Below are positions 52,381-61,489 of a stretch of DNA of 64,000 nt, piece by piece. The DNA is from Microbacterium sp. Root180 (GTDB lineage: Bacteria; Actinomycetota; Actinomycetes; Actinomycetales; Microbacteriaceae), in contig NZ_LMHS01000003.1 of NCBI RefSeq assembly GCF_001428485.1, positions 248,001 to 312,000 on the forward strand, in the 5' to 3' direction. Made by a program: the position numbers and the translations under genes. The notes under the pieces are model-generated. The model made no database searches, was not told the DNA's origin, and saw only the letters and a list, made by a program, of their open reading frames with translations. Position 1 is the stretch's first letter. Each line of letters starts with the position of its first letter.

Positions 52381-53940
52381 TCAGACGGGCTCGACCCCGG
52401 CGCGCACGAAAGCGTCGGCCGCGGCATCCGTCGAAGCCTCGCGATCGACTGCGACGAGGCCCAGACGCGTGCGCCGGTCGAGGAGGTCCTCGATGCCGAG
52501 CGCGCCCTCGACCTCGATCCCCCACTGCAGCTCCTGCGCCGTGACGCCGCGCGCAGCGGCGGGGCCGTCCGGGAGCGAGGCGGCGTAGGGAGCTTCGGCG
52601 CCGTAGCGGCGCACGAAGCGGGGCGGGGCGGCGATCTCGGCCATCCGATGGCGCGGCCACGCTCCGGCGAGCGGAACTGCGCGCGTGCGCGACGGGCGCG
52701 CCGGGAACGACGGATCCCGCCGGATGACGGCGTCCACGGCGTCCTCTGCCATGCGCCGGTAGGTCGTCAGCTTGCCGCCCACGACGCTGAGCAGGCCCGA
52801 CGAGGACTCCAGGATCGCGTGGCGGCGCGACAGGTCGCTCGTGTCGTCGCCCTCGTCCGTGTCGTGGGCACCGGCCAGCAGCGGCCGGAGTCCGGCGAAG
52901 GTCGCGAGCACATCCTCCCGCGTCAGGGGTCGCGCGAGCACCGTGTTCATCGTCGACAGGAGAGCATCGATCTCCGGCTCGGTGGCATGGGGCACGTCGG
53001 GCAGCGGCCCGTCGGCGGGAACGTCCGTGAGCCCGATGTACGCGCGGCCGTGCGGCGCGGGGAGGGTGAAGACGAAGCGGCTCGACGAGCCGGGGACGGG
53101 CGCCGTGAGCGAGGCGTCCGATCCGCCCAGGCGCTCGGCCGAGACGACGAGGTGGGTGCCGCGGCTCGGGCGCAGCCGCACGTCCGCGGCGAGTTCGCCT
53201 GCCCACACGCCCGTGGCGCTCACGACAGCCCGCGCGCGCACCGACACCTCCGACCCGGTGACCCGGTCCTTCAGCACCGCACCGTCGCCGCCGGCCGAGA
53301 CCGCCTCGACGCGAGTGAGGACGGATGCCCCGTACCCGGCCGCCGTGCGCGCGATCGCCACGACGAGCCGCGCATCGTCGATGAGCTGCCCGTCCCAGCC
53401 GCGCACCCCGCCGCGAAGCTCCTCCGGTGCGACCGCGGGGACCAGGCGCAGGGTCTCCGCCCGTCCGATCGGCCCCGGCGGACCGAGGACGGCGCCCGGC
53501 GTCCCCACGAAGCGGCGCAGGCCGTCGCCGAGACCGTAGCCGAGCCCGACGAACGCGCCCCGCGGCATGTGCCCCGGCGCGTAGAGGGGCACGACCTGCG
53601 CAAGCGCCCGCGTGAGATGCGGCGCGATCCGGGTCATGAGGAGATGCCGCTCGGCGGCGCTCTCGTGCGCGATCCCGACCTGGCCCGTGGCGAGGTAGCG
53701 CAGACCGCCGTGCACGAGCTTCGAGCTCCAACGGCTCGTGCCGTGGGCGAGATCGTGGCGTTCGACGAGCGCCGTCCGCAGGCCTCGGCTCGCGGCATCC
53801 AGCGCGATCCCTGCTCCCGTCACACCGCCGCCGATGACCAGCACGTCCAGTGGAGGGCCCTCGGCGAGCGCGTCGAGCTCGCGCGCGCGCCGCCCCGCGT
53901 TCAGCGCGGACGGGTGCGGCATCCGCCCGACGACGGTCAT
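52381..53940 (-). CDS. glpD: Glycerol-3-phosphate dehydrogenase/oxidase
   Basis: A 519-residue FAD enzyme. The Rossmann motif is LVIGGGVTGAGIALDAASRG (about 35-54), and the GlpD signatures are GTSRWSSKLVHGGLRYL (about 69-85) and SVVGGKLTTYRRMAEDAV (about 367-384). It oxidises glycerol-3-phosphate to dihydroxyacetone phosphate at the membrane. The ATG overlaps the TetR gene's stop by 4 bp. The order glpD-TetR-flavoprotein-lipid kinase repeats that of M. tuberculosis Rv2249c-Rv2252, so the gene may serve lipid synthesis as well as glycerol use. Confidence 0.93.
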   Translation of the reverse strand: MTVVGRMPHPSALNAGRRARELDALAEGPPLDVLVIGGGVTGAGIALDAASRGLRTALVERHDLAHGTSRWSSKLVHGGLRYLATGQVGIAHESAAERHLLMTRIAPHLTRALAQVVPLYAPGHMPRGAFVGLGYGLGDGLRRFVGTPGAVLGPPGPIGRAETLRLVPAVAPEELRGGVRGWDGQLIDDARLVVAIARTAAGYGASVLTRVEAVSAGGDGAVLKDRVTGSEVSVRARAVVSATGVWAGELAADVRLRPSRGTHLVVSAERLGGSDASLTAPVPGSSSRFVFTLPAPHGRAYIGLTDVPADGPLPDVPHATEPEIDALLSTMNTVLARPLTREDVLATFAGLRPLLAGAHDTDEGDDTSDLSRRHAILESSSGLLSVVGGKLTTYRRMAEDAVDAVIRRDPSFPARPSRTRAVPLAGAWPRHRMAEIAAPPRFVRRYGAEAPYAASLPDGPAAARGVTAQELQWGIEVEGALGIEDLLDRRTRLGLVAVDREASTDAAADAFVRAGVEPV

Positions 53941-54515
53941 GCCGTCACCGGTGCGAGGTAGCCCCGCAGCGCCGCGCCGAGCTCGACGCGCCACGCTTGG
54001 GCGGGCAGCCATTCGGCGACGAGGGGCGCGGACTGAACGGCCGACTGCGTCAGGAGGAGGATCATCGCGGCCAGCTGCGCGGGCTCGCCCTCGCGCACGA
54101 ATCCCGCCCGCTGTCCGGCCTCCACGCGCCACGCCGCATCGGCGTGGATCGCGCGCTGGCTCGTTCCGAGGCGGTCGAGGATGTACCGCGCGAACAGCTC
54201 GGGGTCGGTGTCGCGCAGCCGGTCGACCAGCGGCATCCGTCGCACGCGGTCGGCGGTTCCGGCGAGCAGACCGACGAGGTCGTCGAGCGAGGCGGGCTCG
54301 GGCTCGCCGGACGGGAGCACCGAGAGGAGCTCCCGTGTGACGAGCGCCGCGAAGATCGCCTGCGCGTCGGGCCAGTACCGGTAGAGAGTCTGCCGCGCGA
54401 TTCCGCAGCGCCGTGCGATGTCGGACGCGGTCGTGCGACGGATACCGTGCGCGAGCACTTCGGCGAGCGCCGCGTCGAGGATCGCGGTCTCGGTGTCGGA
54501 GACGCCGTCAGCCAT
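53937..54515 (-). CDS. TetR-family regulator
   Basis: 192 residues. The N-terminal helix-turn-helix is clear (TTASDIARRCGIARQTLYRYW, about 28-48), followed by a variable ligand domain. The ATG at 54515 is leaderless: TATGGT (54527-54522, minus strand) ends 6 bp before it. It is coupled to glpD by a 4-bp overlap and divergent from the flavoprotein gene, with only 34 bp between the two start codons. A single operator there could control both directions. Confidence 0.9.
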   Translation of the reverse strand: MADGVSDTETAILDAALAEVLAHGIRRTTASDIARRCGIARQTLYRYWPDAQAIFAALVTRELLSVLPSGEPEPASLDDLVGLLAGTADRVRRMPLVDRLRDTDPELFARYILDRLGTSQRAIHADAAWRVEAGQRAGFVREGEPAQLAAMILLLTQSAVQSAPLVAEWLPAQAWRVELGAALRGYLAPVTA

Positions 54516-54549
54516 GTGACAACCATACATAATGTGTCATACTGTCGCC
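54516..54549. promoter_or_regulatory. Overlapping divergent leaderless promoters with TetR-type operator
   Basis: The entire 34-bp region between two start codons. Minus-strand -10 TATGGT (54527-54522) and plus-strand -10 CATACT or TACTGT (54538-54545) both sit here, so each -35 region lies in or next to the other gene. GACA..ATACAT..TGTGTC is an imperfect palindrome between them, a plausible TetR site. Confidence 0.55.
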
Positions 54550-56217
54550 ATGACCGCGACGGAGCCTTCCGGCATCCCCCCTCGCCCGCTCGCGGTGCCC
54601 GCGCCGCGCCCTCGCTCCGAGTGGGACGCATGGGGAACCGAGCCCGCACGTCTCCCCGCGGGTGCGAAGGCCCTCATCGCCACCCTCCTTCCGGGCAAGG
54701 CGCACCCGGTCCCGCGACGCAGCTCTCCGATGCTCACGCCGTCGCGACTGGACGCCGCCGACCTCGCGGCCCTCGGCGACGTCGTGGGCGCCGGAAACGC
54801 GACCACCGACGACGCCGTCCGCGTGCTCCACCTGGGCGGCAAGAGCACGCCCGATCTGCTGCGACGCCGACTGGACGACCCGCAGTCGGCACCCGATGCC
54901 GTCGTCTCCCCCGCCGCCCACGACGAAGTCGCGGCGGTCATCGCCGTATGCGTCGAGCGCCGGATCGCCGTGGTGCCCTTCGGCGGCGGCACGTCCGTCG
55001 TCGGCGGAGTCGACCCCGAGTCCGGATCGCAGCGCGCCGTCGTCGCCCTCGATCTGGAGCGGACGGCCGCGCTGCTCGACCTCGATGAGACGTCGCTGCT
55101 CGCGACGTTCGGCGCCGGGACGACGGGGCCCCAGGCGGAAGAGCTCCTCGGCGCGCGCGGCTACACGCTCGGCCACTTCCCCCAGAGCTTCCTCCACGCG
55201 TCTCTCGGCGGCTACGCCGCGACGCGCTCCAGCGGCCAGGCATCGCGCGGGTACGGACGCTTCGACGACCTCGTCCACGCGCTGCGGATCGCCGCACCCG
55301 CGGGAGATCTGTCGCTCGGGCGCGCGCCGGCGAGCGCCGCCGGTCCCGACCTGCGCCAGCTCTTCGTCGGTTCGGAGGGCGCCTTCGGCGTCCTCACCGA
55401 GGTCACCGTGCGCATCCGCCCGCGCCCCGCCGCCACGGCCTACGCCGCGTGGACCTTCCCCGACTTCGCGTCGGGAGCGGCCGCCCTCCGCGAAGCGACG
55501 CAGCGCGGCATCCGTCCCACGGTCCTGCGCCTCAGCGACGAGACCGAGACGCGCGTCAACGCCACGATGGGCGGCCACCTCACGCGGCTGAGCGGATGCC
55601 TCGCCATCGCCACCTTCGAGGGCGCCGACACCGCCGAGGCCGTGCGCGTGCGGGACGACATCGCCGCCGTGTTCGGGCGGCACGGCGCCAAGGCGCGCGG
55701 CGAGGATCCGGCCAGGTCGTGGGAACGCGGGCGGTTCGCGTCGCCTGCCCTGCGCGACACGCTCATGGACGCCGGCATCCTCGCCGAGACCCTCGAGACG
55801 GCGACGACCTGGTCTGCGCTCACCGGGCTGAAGGCGGCCGTGACCGCCGCGCTGTCGACCACGATGACGGCGGCCGGCGCGAAGCCGATCGTGCTGAGCC
55901 ACATCTCGCACGTGTACCCGGCGGGCGCCTCGCTGTACTTCACCGTCGTCGCGGCGCTGACCGCCGATCCGCAGGAGCAGTGGGCGAGGGCGAAGGATGC
56001 CGCATCCCGCGCGATCGGGGAGGCCGGCGGCACGATCACCCACCATCACGCCGTCGGGCGCGACCACCGGCCGTACCTCGAGGCGGAGATCGGCCCGCTC
56101 GGGGTCGAGGTCCTCCGCGCCGTCAAGGTCGTGCTCGACCCGCACGGGATCATGAACCCCGGCGTCCTCGTGGGGTCGGGCGAAGGATCCGGGACGCCCG
56201 AAGGCGGCCGCGAGTGA
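54550..56217 (+). CDS. FAD-linked oxidase, alkyl-dihydroxyacetonephosphate synthase-like
   Basis: 555 residues of the vanillyl-alcohol-oxidase fold. The FAD segment VVPFGGGTSVVGGV (about 142-155) and the sequences YGRFDDLVHALRI and LFVGSEGAFGVLTEVTVRI match bacterial AGPS-like proteins. The helix near the C-terminus has the THHHAVGRDHRPYL segment (about 500-513), where AGPS keeps its catalytic His/Tyr. AGPS makes ether-lipid precursors from acyl-DHAP; the bacterial homologues are unproven. GlpD next door produces DHAP, which fits. Orthologous position to Rv2251. Confidence 0.85.
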   Translation: MTATEPSGIPPRPLAVPAPRPRSEWDAWGTEPARLPAGAKALIATLLPGKAHPVPRRSSPMLTPSRLDAADLAALGDVVGAGNATTDDAVRVLHLGGKSTPDLLRRRLDDPQSAPDAVVSPAAHDEVAAVIAVCVERRIAVVPFGGGTSVVGGVDPESGSQRAVVALDLERTAALLDLDETSLLATFGAGTTGPQAEELLGARGYTLGHFPQSFLHASLGGYAATRSSGQASRGYGRFDDLVHALRIAAPAGDLSLGRAPASAAGPDLRQLFVGSEGAFGVLTEVTVRIRPRPAATAYAAWTFPDFASGAAALREATQRGIRPTVLRLSDETETRVNATMGGHLTRLSGCLAIATFEGADTAEAVRVRDDIAAVFGRHGAKARGEDPARSWERGRFASPALRDTLMDAGILAETLETATTWSALTGLKAAVTAALSTTMTAAGAKPIVLSHISHVYPAGASLYFTVVAALTADPQEQWARAKDAASRAIGEAGGTITHHHAVGRDHRPYLEAEIGPLGVEVLRAVKVVLDPHGIMNPGVLVGSGEGSGTPEGGRE

Positions 56218-57119
56218 CCGTCGCGCTCCTCGTCAATCCCGCTGCGCGGGGCGGCGCCCACACGGGTGCGGCGACCCACGCGGCCGAGCGCCTGCGGGAG
56301 CACGGGGTGCGCACCGCCCTGGTGAGCGGCGGCAGCGCGGCGGAGTCCTCCGCGCTGCTGCGTGCGGCGATCGCCGCGGGCGTCGACGCGGTCGCGGTCG
56401 CCGGCGGGGACGGCACGGTGCGCCTCGCCATCCAGGAGGTCGCGGGCACCGGAATCCCGCTCGGGATCATCCCTGCCGGGACGGGCAACGACTTCGCAGC
56501 GACTCTCGGGCTGCGCGAGCTGGATGCCGTCGCGGCCGCCGACACGATCGCCGCCGGCGCCACGCGCGACATCGACCTCGCCCGCGTGACGCGCGAGGAC
56601 GGCTCGACCGAGTACTTCGCGACCGTGCTGGCGAGCGGCTTCGACTCGAAGGTGAACGACCGCGCCAACGCCATGCGCTGGCCCCGCGGCGGCTCCCGCT
56701 ACAACATCGCGATCCTGCGCGAGTTCCTCACGCTCGCGGGCATGCCCTACGAGGTCGCGTTCGAGACCGCCGACGGCGCGCGCGAGCGCGTCACGGGCGA
56801 CCTCGTGATGGCGACCGTCGGGAACGGGCGCACCTACGGTGGCGGCATCCCGATCTGTCCGGATGCCGACCCCTCCGACGGCCTGCTCGACCTCGTACTG
56901 GTGCGTCCCGCCGGTCGCGCGCGCCTCCTCCGCCTGCTGCCGCGCGTGTATCGCGGCACGCACGCCACCGTGCCGGAGGTGGCGACGCACCGGGTGCGCT
57001 CGGTGCGGCTGGTGTCGGCCGGAGTGACCGCCTACGCGGACGGCGACCCGATCGGGGCGCTGCCCCTCACGGTCGACGTCGCGCCCCGCGCGCTGCGCGT
57101 GTTCGCACCCGCTCCCTGA
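56214..57119 (+). CDS. Diacylglycerol kinase-family lipid kinase
   Basis: 301 residues. The catalytic domain motifs NPAARGG (about 8-14), VAGGDGTVRLA (about 61-71) and IPAGTGNDFA (about 85-94) define the DagK/YegS lipid kinases. It phosphorylates diacylglycerol or a related lipid with ATP. The GTG overlaps the flavoprotein stop by 4 bp. The equivalent M. tuberculosis gene, Rv2252, affects phosphatidylinositol mannoside synthesis, so a role in anionic or glycolipid supply is reasonable here. Confidence 0.9.
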   Translation: MTVALLVNPAARGGAHTGAATHAAERLREHGVRTALVSGGSAAESSALLRAAIAAGVDAVAVAGGDGTVRLAIQEVAGTGIPLGIIPAGTGNDFAATLGLRELDAVAAADTIAAGATRDIDLARVTREDGSTEYFATVLASGFDSKVNDRANAMRWPRGGSRYNIAILREFLTLAGMPYEVAFETADGARERVTGDLVMATVGNGRTYGGGIPICPDADPSDGLLDLVLVRPAGRARLLRLLPRVYRGTHATVPEVATHRVRSVRLVSAGVTAYADGDPIGALPLTVDVAPRALRVFAPAP

Positions 57120-57129
57120 CGCAGTCCGC

Positions 57130-57372
57130 TCAGTGCGTGGCCTGCGCCGCCCGCAGCGTGGCCAGCACCTGGTCGCGCAGCTCCTCGGGAGCGGTCTCCT
57201 TGCATGCGCGGGCAACCACCTCGGTCAGGGTGCGCGCCACGAGCGCCTCGTCCCGGCATCCGTCGCAGTTCTCGAGGTGCTCCGCGATGTCGGTGTGCTG
57301 GGTCTTGCACACCTCGTGGCGGAGGTACTCCTCCAGGTCGCGCCGCGCCTTCTCACAGCCGCAGTCGGTCAT
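57130..57372 (-). CDS. rsrA: Anti-sigma factor, RsrA/RshA type (zinc-binding ZAS)
   Basis: 80 residues with the ZAS motif His32-xxx-Cys36-xx-Cys39 ([12 protein letters not shown]) and N-terminal cysteines Cys4 and Cys6. This is the pattern of redox-sensitive anti-sigma factors that release their sigma when the cysteines form a disulfide. The ATG overlaps the sigma gene's stop by 4 bp, the normal arrangement for SigR-RsrA or SigH-RshA. It should hold the sigma factor inactive until thiol stress. Confidence 0.92.
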   Translation of the reverse strand: MTDCGCEKARRDLEEYLRHEVCKTQHTDIAEHLENCDGCRDEALVARTLTEVVARACKETAPEELRDQVLATLRAAQATH

Positions 57373-58058
57373 GTCGTGCTCCTCGTGGCGGCCGTGGTGA
57401 TGCCGCGCTCTTTCGCATAGTCGGCCAGCAGTTCACGAAGCATGCGCCTGCCACGGTGCAGACGGCTCATGACCGTGCCGATCGGGGTTTTCATGATGTC
57501 GGCGATCTCCTGGTAGGCGAAGCCCTCGACGTCGGCGAGGTACACCGCCAGCCGGAAATCCTCCGGAATGGACTGCAGCGCGTCCTTGACGATCGACGCG
57601 GGCATGTGGTCGATCGCCTCCGCCTCGGCGGATCGGCTGCTCGTGGCCGTGGTCGACTCGGCCCCGCCGAGCTGCCAGTCCTCGAGTTCGTCGATCGTGC
57701 CCTGGTACGGCTCGCGCTGCTTCTTGCGGTAGGTGTTGATGTACGTGTTCGTCAGGATGCGGTACAGCCACGCCTTGAGGTTCGTCCCCTGCGTGAACGT
57801 GCGCCACGACGCGAAGGCCTTCACGAAGGTCTCCTGCACGAGGTCGGCGGCGTCGGCGGGATTGCGGGTCATGCGCATGGCGGCGGCGTACAGCTGGTCC
57901 ATGAAGGGCAGCGCCTGCTCTTCGAACTGCGCACGCGCGTCCGGCACCTGGTCGATCGTGTCGCTCATCACGCGCAAGTCTACGGCGGGCGCCTCCCGGC
58001 TGCCCGAGAGGTCCCTTGGCGTCGTCTCGATATCGAGGCGATCGAGGGTGGCGATCAT
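57369..58058 (-). CDS. sigR: ECF sigma factor of the SigR/SigH (thiol-stress) group
   Basis: 229 residues from the first ATG. Region 2 is [34 protein letters not shown], and region 4 is [28 protein letters not shown]. Two starts are possible. ATG 58058 (GGAG 4-5 bp upstream) adds 30 residues, and ATG 57968 gives a 199-residue core. A -10 like TAGACT (57982-57977, minus strand) ends 8 bp before 57968, so a short leaderless form may also be made, as with the long and short forms of Streptomyces SigR. Followed by its anti-sigma factor. Confidence 0.92.
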   Translation of the reverse strand: MIATLDRLDIETTPRDLSGSREAPAVDLRVMSDTIDQVPDARAQFEEQALPFMDQLYAAAMRMTRNPADAADLVQETFVKAFASWRTFTQGTNLKAWLYRILTNTYINTYRKKQREPYQGTIDELEDWQLGGAESTTATSSRSAEAEAIDHMPASIVKDALQSIPEDFRLAVYLADVEGFAYQEIADIMKTPIGTVMSRLHRGRRMLRELLADYAKERGITTAATRSTT

Positions 58059-58120
58059 CCGGCTCCACTTCTGTCATCCATCCCGGCTCGCCGGGGTGGG
58101 GTTCAGTAGGGTAGAACCCG

Positions 58121-59494
58121 ATGACAGGCAGCGGCTATTCCCCCAGCACCGCGCCGAGCGGGCGCGGCCCCTGGCGCGCTCCCGTCGCCGACGGCCCCCT
58201 TCACGCCACGGTGACCGTTCCGGGCTCGAAGTCGCTCACCAATCGCGAGCTCATCCTCGCCGCGCTCGCCGACGCGCCGAGCCGGCTCATCTCCCCCCTG
58301 CACTCCGACGACTCCCGGCACATGGTCGAGGCCCTGCGCTCGCTCGGCGTCGGCATCGAGCTCGAGCCCGGCGCCGGCCGCTTCGGCGACGACATCCTCG
58401 TGACGCCGGTGTGGCCGCTGCGCGGCGACAGCGTGGTCGACTGCGGCCAGGCCGGCACCGTCATGCGCTTCGTGGCGGGGCTCGGAGGGTTCGCGCGGGG
58501 CGACGTCACGCTGACGGCCCACGAGAGCGCGCTGCACCGCCCGATGGGCGCGATGATCACGGCGCTGCGCGACGTGGGCGTCGACATCGACGACGGCGGG
58601 CACTGGGCGCTGCCGTTCATCATCCGAGGGCACGGGCACACGCGCGGCGGCGAGGTCACGATCGACGCGAGCGCGTCGAGCCAGTTCGTGTCGGGCCTGC
58701 TGCTGGCGGCCCCCCGGTTCGACGTCGGCCTGCACCTGCACCACTCCGGCGAACGACTGCCGAGCATCCCGCACATCGACATGACGGTCGAGGCCCTCGC
58801 GCATCGCGGCGTCCACGTCGAGCGCCCCGCGCAGGGCGAGTGGATCGTGCCGGCCGGTGCGGTGCGCGGCAAGGATGTCGCGATCGAGCCCGACCTGTCC
58901 AACGCCGCACCGTTCCTCGCCGCCGCCATGATCGTCGGCGGCTCGGTCTCCGTCACCGGCTGGCCCGCCCACTCCACGCAGCCCGGAGCGATGCTCACCG
59001 ACATCCTCGCGCTCATGGGCGCCCGGGTGCAGCGCCGCGGTGGTGCACTGACCGTCACGGCGGGCACCGGCATCCAGGGAGTCGACCTCGATCTGTCCGC
59101 AGCGGGCGAGCTCACGCCGACCATCTTCGCGCTCGCGGCGTTCGCCGACGCCCCGTCGACGCTGCACGGCATCGGCCACATCCGCGGGCACGAGACCGAC
59201 CGCATCGCCGCGCTCGTCGGCGAGCTGCGCAGCCTGGGCGGCGAAGCGGAGGAGCTGCCCGACGGCATCCGGATCGTGCCCCGCCCCCTTCACGGCGGCA
59301 CGTGGCGCGCGCACCACGACCACCGCATGGCGACGACGGGCGCCCTCATCGGACTGGCGGTGCCCGGGGTCGAGATCGACGACATCGGCACGACCGCCAA
59401 GACGATGCCCCAGTTCCCCGAGCTCTGGCAGGCCATGCTCGAGGACGGCGGCGACTCCGCCGCGCACGCGACGGAGACGATGCGGGCATCGTGA
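58121..59494 (+). CDS. aroA: 3-phosphoshikimate 1-carboxyvinyltransferase (EPSP synthase)
   Basis: 457 residues. Signature sequences: PGSKSLTNRELILAALAD (about 28-45), GQAGTVMRFVAG (about 109-120) and the C-terminal HHDHRMATTGALIGL (about 397-411). It joins shikimate-3-phosphate and phosphoenolpyruvate in aromatic amino acid synthesis. Leaderless: TAGGGT (58107-58112) lies 8 bp before the ATG. It is divergent from sigR and its stop overlaps the rsgA start (GTGA). AroA beside SigH and RsgA is a conserved actinobacterial order. Confidence 0.96.
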   Translation: MTGSGYSPSTAPSGRGPWRAPVADGPLHATVTVPGSKSLTNRELILAALADAPSRLISPLHSDDSRHMVEALRSLGVGIELEPGAGRFGDDILVTPVWPLRGDSVVDCGQAGTVMRFVAGLGGFARGDVTLTAHESALHRPMGAMITALRDVGVDIDDGGHWALPFIIRGHGHTRGGEVTIDASASSQFVSGLLLAAPRFDVGLHLHHSGERLPSIPHIDMTVEALAHRGVHVERPAQGEWIVPAGAVRGKDVAIEPDLSNAAPFLAAAMIVGGSVSVTGWPAHSTQPGAMLTDILALMGARVQRRGGALTVTAGTGIQGVDLDLSAAGELTPTIFALAAFADAPSTLHGIGHIRGHETDRIAALVGELRSLGGEAEELPDGIRIVPRPLHGGTWRAHHDHRMATTGALIGLAVPGVEIDDIGTTAKTMPQFPELWQAMLEDGGDSAAHATETMRAS

Positions 59495-60579
59495 GCTGGC
59501 TCGACGATCTCGACGAGGACGACGAACCCGAGTTCGACGAGGCCGACGTGCGCGTCCGGCCCAACCCGAAGGCGAATCGGCCCCGCACGAAACGCCGCCC
59601 CGCCCACTCCGACGCGCGCATCGCCCGTGTGCTGGGCGTGGACCGAGGCCGCTACACGGTTCTCGTCGATGAGGACCTCCCCGACGAGCGGACGATCCTG
59701 GCCGTCCGCGCGCGCGAGCTGCGCAAGACGGCGATCGTCACCGGCGACCGCGCGCGCGTGGTCGGAGACATCTCCGGCGACGAGGGCACGCTGTCACGGC
59801 TGATCGGGATCGAGGAGCGCACCTCGCTCCTCCGGCGCAGCGCCGACGACACCGACCAGGTCGAGCGGATCATCGTCGCGAACGCCGACCAGATGCTCGT
59901 CGTGGTCGCCGCCGCCGACCCCGAGCCGCGCGCCCGTCTCGTCGACCGCTACCTCGTGGCGGCGCTGGATGCCGGCATCCGTCCTCTCCTCGTCGTGACG
60001 AAGACCGACCTCGCCGACCCGACGGAGTTCCTCGGGCATTTCGAGGGCCTCGACCTCGAGGTGTTCACGAGCGGGCATGAGGAGATGCCGCTCGAACGCA
60101 TCGGCGCGGCCCTCGTGGGACACTCGACCGTGTTCGTCGGCCACTCGGGCGTCGGCAAGTCGACCCTCGTGAACGCCCTCGTGCCCGAGGCGCACCGAGC
60201 AACCGGTCACGTCAACGTCGTGACCGGCCGTGGCCGCCACACATCGAGCTCGACCGTGTCGCTGCGCTATGCCGGAGCCGCGGGCAACGGATGGGTGATC
60301 GACACCCCGGGTGTGCGCTCGTTCGGTCTCGGCCACGTGGATCCCGCGAACATCCTGCGCGCGTTCACCGACCTCGCCGAGGTCGCCGAGGAATGCCCGC
60401 GGGGATGCACGCATCTGACGGATGCCCCGGACTGCGCCATCGTCGAGGCCGTCGCCGAAGGCCGGCTCGGTCCCGGCGGACCCGCCCGCCTGGACTCGCT
60501 CCAGCGCCTGCTCGAGACGTTCGCCCGGCGCGACCCCGCCCGCGCCTCGAGCGAACCCGCGGGCCACGACGGAGCCTAG
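59491..60579 (+). CDS. rsgA: Ribosome small-subunit-dependent GTPase A
   Basis: 362 residues. The circularly permuted GTPase order is visible: an OB-fold region (about 45-110), then TKTD (G4, about 170), GHSGVGKST (G1, about 214-222), DTPGVRSF (G3, about 271-278) and the zinc knuckle CPRGCTH (about 305-311) with a later Cys. It assists late 30S subunit assembly. The GTG at 59491 overlaps the aroA stop; the longer open frame across aroA is a shadow. Its TAG stop forms part of the next gene's -10 box. Confidence 0.94.
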   Translation: MSWLDDLDEDDEPEFDEADVRVRPNPKANRPRTKRRPAHSDARIARVLGVDRGRYTVLVDEDLPDERTILAVRARELRKTAIVTGDRARVVGDISGDEGTLSRLIGIEERTSLLRRSADDTDQVERIIVANADQMLVVVAAADPEPRARLVDRYLVAALDAGIRPLLVVTKTDLADPTEFLGHFEGLDLEVFTSGHEEMPLERIGAALVGHSTVFVGHSGVGKSTLVNALVPEAHRATGHVNVVTGRGRHTSSSTVSLRYAGAAGNGWVIDTPGVRSFGLGHVDPANILRAFTDLAEVAEECPRGCTHLTDAPDCAIVEAVAEGRLGPGGPARLDSLQRLLETFARRDPARASSEPAGHDGA

Positions 60580-60588
60580 GCTGGTCGA

Positions 60589-61065
60589 GTGACCACGCCA
60601 CTCGAGACCGGTTCCCCCGCACCCGACTTCACGCTCGTCGACCAGGACGGGCGATCCGTTTCGCTCTCGTCCCTCCGCGGCGGCCGCGTCATCCTGTTCT
60701 TCTACCCGGAGGCGATGACCCCGGGCTGCACGAAGGAGGCGTGCGACTTCCGTGACAGCCTCGTGCCGCTCCAGGCCGCGGGCTACACGGTGCTGGGCAT
60801 CTCGCGCGACGAGCCCGAGAAGCTGCGGCGGTTCCGCGAGCGCGACGGACTCACGTACGACCTGCTCAGCGACCCCGATCACGCCATCCACGACGCCTAC
60901 GGGGTGTGGGGCGAGAAGATGAACTACGGCAAGACGTTCATGGGCGTCATCCGATCGACGTTCGTCATCGATCCCGAGGGTCGCGTCGAGCACGCGCTGT
61001 ACAACGTGCGCGCCACGGGCCATGTGGCACGCGTGCGCAAGCTCGTCGGGCTGGACGCCGCATAG
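60589..61065 (+). CDS. bcp: Thioredoxin-dependent peroxiredoxin, Bcp type
   Basis: 158 residues. The peroxidatic cysteine lies in TPGCTKEACDFRDS (about 43-56), with a second cysteine five residues later, as in Bcp/PrxQ. It reduces peroxides using thioredoxin. The GTG is leaderless: TAGGCT (60577-60582) ends 6 bp before it, and its first three bases are the rsgA stop codon. This gives a separate promoter inside the cluster next to a thiol-stress sigma factor. Confidence 0.94.
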   Translation: MTTPLETGSPAPDFTLVDQDGRSVSLSSLRGGRVILFFYPEAMTPGCTKEACDFRDSLVPLQAAGYTVLGISRDEPEKLRRFRERDGLTYDLLSDPDHAIHDAYGVWGEKMNYGKTFMGVIRSTFVIDPEGRVEHALYNVRATGHVARVRKLVGLDAA

Positions 61066-61093
61066 CGCTGCGCTCGAGAGCGCGCGTGGGAGC

Positions 61094-61489
61094 TCAGGCG
61101 GATGCTTCGTCCCGCGACTCCCGCCCGGCCTCGCGCACGGCGAGAACGAGCAGCACGAGGGTCACGATCGCGGGGGCGGCGATGACCAGCGCGGCCGCCG
61201 GCTCGGCGTAGGCGCCCGTCGCCGCACCGAGGGCGACCGCCAGGATCAGCAGCTGCGCGACCACCGCACCGGAGCGCCCCCACGAGCGACCCCGCCAGAT
61301 CGCGACGGCGAAGGCGATCACCGCCGCCGCGCCGACCGCGGTGAGCACGATGAGAGCGAGGGCGCTGTCGATGGACGCGGTGTCCCCCCCGACGATGGCG
61401 ACGATCTGCCACACGGCGAGGGCGACCAGGCCCAGTCCCTCGAGTCCGACGAGGACGGCCGCGACGCGGCCGATCCGGTTTGTTCGCAT
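61094..61489 (-). CDS. Small four-helix membrane protein of unknown function
   Basis: 131 residues with four predicted membrane helices (about 8-33, 42-64, 72-92 and 97-117) and a short charged C-terminus. I do not recognise a family with known function. It converges on bcp (28-bp gap containing the short palindrome GCGCTC-GA-GAGCGC) and is divergent from whiB1. No strong ribosome site precedes the ATG. Confidence 0.7.
   Translation of the reverse strand: MRTNRIGRVAAVLVGLEGLGLVALAVWQIVAIVGGDTASIDSALALIVLTAVGAAAVIAFAVAIWRGRSWGRSGAVVAQLLILAVALGAATGAYAEPAAALVIAAPAIVTLVLLVLAVREAGRESRDEASA

Noticed and set aside
57733..60579. 948-codon frame fused to RsgA
   Set aside because: The upstream two thirds run antisense to sigR and out of frame through aroA. 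The GTG at 59491, overlapping the aroA stop, is the real start.
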